Shown piece after piece: positions 62,928-64,000 of a stretch of 64,000 nucleotides of DNA. The DNA lies in the NCBI GenBank assembly GCA_046520405.1, contig JBKGHI010000015.1:1-64000 (forward strand). Reading direction: 5' to 3'. Within the stretch, counting starts at the first letter, position 1. Each line of letters opens with the position of its first letter. This DNA is from Myxococcus sp046520405 (lineage in GTDB: Bacteria; Myxococcota; Myxococcia; Myxococcales; Myxococcaceae). A model generated the notes under the pieces. The model did no database searches, had not been told where the DNA came from, and saw only the letters and a list, made by a program, of their open reading frames with translations. Position numbers and translations under genes: made by a program.

Positions 62928-64000
62928 ATGTCCCGTCTCCTGCTCTTGTTCGGCGCGCTGATCGCCTTGGCCTGCGGCTGTGTTTCGTCCCGGCCCGTGG
63001 CCACCGGCCGCGCGCCCGAACCCCGGCGCCAGCAGCTCACTGTCCTCTACGTGGCGGACCTGCACGCCCAGCTGCGTGCCCACCCCGAGCTCTTCTGGCG
63101 CGACGGGAAGGAGCGCATCGAGATGGCGGGCGGCTTTGCCCGCGTCGCCGCCGTCATCCAGCAGATTCGGGCCGAGCGCGGTGGAGACGTGCTCGTGCTC
63201 GACGGCGGTGACACGATTCAAGGCTCGGGCGCGGCGGCCCTCACCGAAGGCTCCGCGCTCATCGAGCCGCTCAACGCGCTCGGGTTGGACGGCGCGGTGC
63301 CCGGCAACTGGGAGGTGGTGTACGGCCCCGCGGTGCTGCGCCAGCGTGCCCATGAGCTGAAGCATCCGCTCCTCGCGGCGAACCTGCGTGACGCGGCCAG
63401 TGGCGAACGGCTCTTCCCTCCGTACCTGGTGAAGGACGTCGGCGGGGTGAAGGTGGCCGTGGTGGGCTTCACGGACCCAGACGTCCCCCGCCGGCAACCG
63501 CCAGGGTACAGCCAGGGGTTGCGCTACGACGGCCCGGAGGCGTTGCCTGAGTTGGTGCGCGAGGTGCGTCAGCGCGAAGGCGCCCAGGTGGTGCTGTTGA
63601 TGACGCACGTGGGACTCGTCAAGGCCGTGGGGCTCGCCGCCAGGGTGCCTGGCGTGGACGTCCACTTGTCCAGCGACACGCATGAGCGCACCTATGTCCC
63701 CATCGAGCAGGCTGACAGTTGGGTGGTGGAGCCTGGCGCCTTCGGCTCCTTCCTCGGCCGGTTGGACTTGTGGCTGGAGGACGGGCAGGTGGTGGACCGC
63801 CGCTGGGAACTCATCGAGTTGACCGCGTCGCGCTTCCCCGAGGACCCCGAAGTGGCGCGGCTCGTGGACGCCGCGCTCACTCCGTACGAAGAGAAGCTGT
63901 CGTCGCCGGTGGGCCACACCGACGTGACACTCGCGCGCTACGCGGTGGTGGAGAACCCGCTGGACAACGTCCTGGCCGACGCCATCCGCGCCGCTGGCGG
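62928..64000 (+). CDS. SoxB-like / 5'-nucleotidase-family metallophosphatase lipoprotein (3' partial)
   Basis: Start ATG at 62928; runs off the window end, 357 codons visible. Lipoprotein signal (LIALACGCVSS, Cys ~16-18). The calcineurin-type metallo-hydrolase motifs follow: YVADLHAQL (~43), LDGGDTIQGSG (~91), AVPGNWEVVYG (~124), LLMTHVGL (~224) and SSDTHERTY (~246). GNWE in place of GNHE is characteristic of SoxB thiosulfohydrolases rather than UshA-type nucleotidases. With the neighbouring rhodanese, half-transporters and persulfide dioxygenase it suggests hydrolysis of a sulfonate/thiosulfonate intermediate. Confidence 0.85.
   Translation, partial: MSRLLLLFGALIALACGCVSSRPVATGRAPEPRRQQLTVLYVADLHAQLRAHPELFWRDGKERIEMAGGFARVAAVIQQIRAERGGDVLVLDGGDTIQGSGAAALTEGSALIEPLNALGLDGAVPGNWEVVYGPAVLRQRAHELKHPLLAANLRDAASGERLFPPYLVKDVGGVKVAVVGFTDPDVPRRQPPGYSQGLRYDGPEALPELVREVRQREGAQVVLLMTHVGLVKAVGLAARVPGVDVHLSSDTHERTYVPIEQADSWVVEPGAFGSFLGRLDLWLEDGQVVDRRWELIELTASRFPEDPEVARLVDAALTPYEEKLSSPVGHTDVTLARYAVVENPLDNVLADAIRAAG

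Overview
The window is high-GC bacterial chromosome that looks myxobacterial (Myxococcus/Corallococcus/Pyxidicoccus type; genus not determinable from sequence alone). The pointers are: alternative complex III beside a caa3 oxidase; an FHA-domain sigma54 activator beside a giant Ser/Thr kinase with a sulfatase-modifying-like tail; many lipoproteins; a chemoreceptor with a 7TMR-DISM-like sensor half; and strong G/C third-position bias. No rRNA, tRNA, CRISPR array or intact insertion sequence was seen.

Layout. 1-11059 (+) is one tightly overlapping respiratory operon: ActB (partial), C, D, E, F, a small membrane subunit, a SCO copper chaperone, then caa3 oxidase subunits II (with fused cytochrome c), I, III and IV. 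11060-24775 holds a DUF481-type outer-membrane protein, carB, a chemoreceptor, a WG-repeat/ene-reductase pair, a desaturase, an SRPBCC protein, a TonB-like gene, a ferritin-like protein and peptide deformylase. 24788-31775 carries a hotdog thioesterase, a decayed copy of a sulfur-transport locus, an RNase Z-like hydrolase, a lytic transglycosylase with two solute-binding domains, and a flavin monooxygenase. 31868-39086 (-) has two coupled MuiA/DUF4139 proteins, a VanY-like peptidase, an alkyltransferase-like DNA-repair protein, a DUF2339 membrane protein and an FHA protein. 39269-48142 is mostly housekeeping: greA, recG, pcm, thrC, ribB(A), tmk. 48143-50577 is an AT-richer patch with gene fragments and orphan small genes, probably acquired DNA. 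50578-53609 holds a lipoprotein, an UlaG-like hydrolase and a RhiA-like protein.

53851-60115 (-) is a signalling cassette: FHA-sigma54 activator, secreted ADYC-like protein, and kinase-ATPase-sulfatase-modifying-like fusion. A sigma54-like promoter with a tandem 10-bp palindrome upstream of it sits between this cassette and the RhiA-like gene, suggesting the activator's target. 60770-64000 is a sulfur locus: persulfide dioxygenase, two YeeE/YedE half-transporters, a lipoprotein rhodanese and a SoxB-like hydrolase (partial). A shrunken copy of its transporter-rhodanese part survives at 25412-25922.

At least seven genes, and possibly an eighth, are split by single-base gains or losses, nearly all in C or G runs. 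In each, the two halves make sense only in different frames. The pattern looks more like homopolymer indel error in the assembly than biological decay, and the affected genes are annotated here as whole genes with the break positions given.
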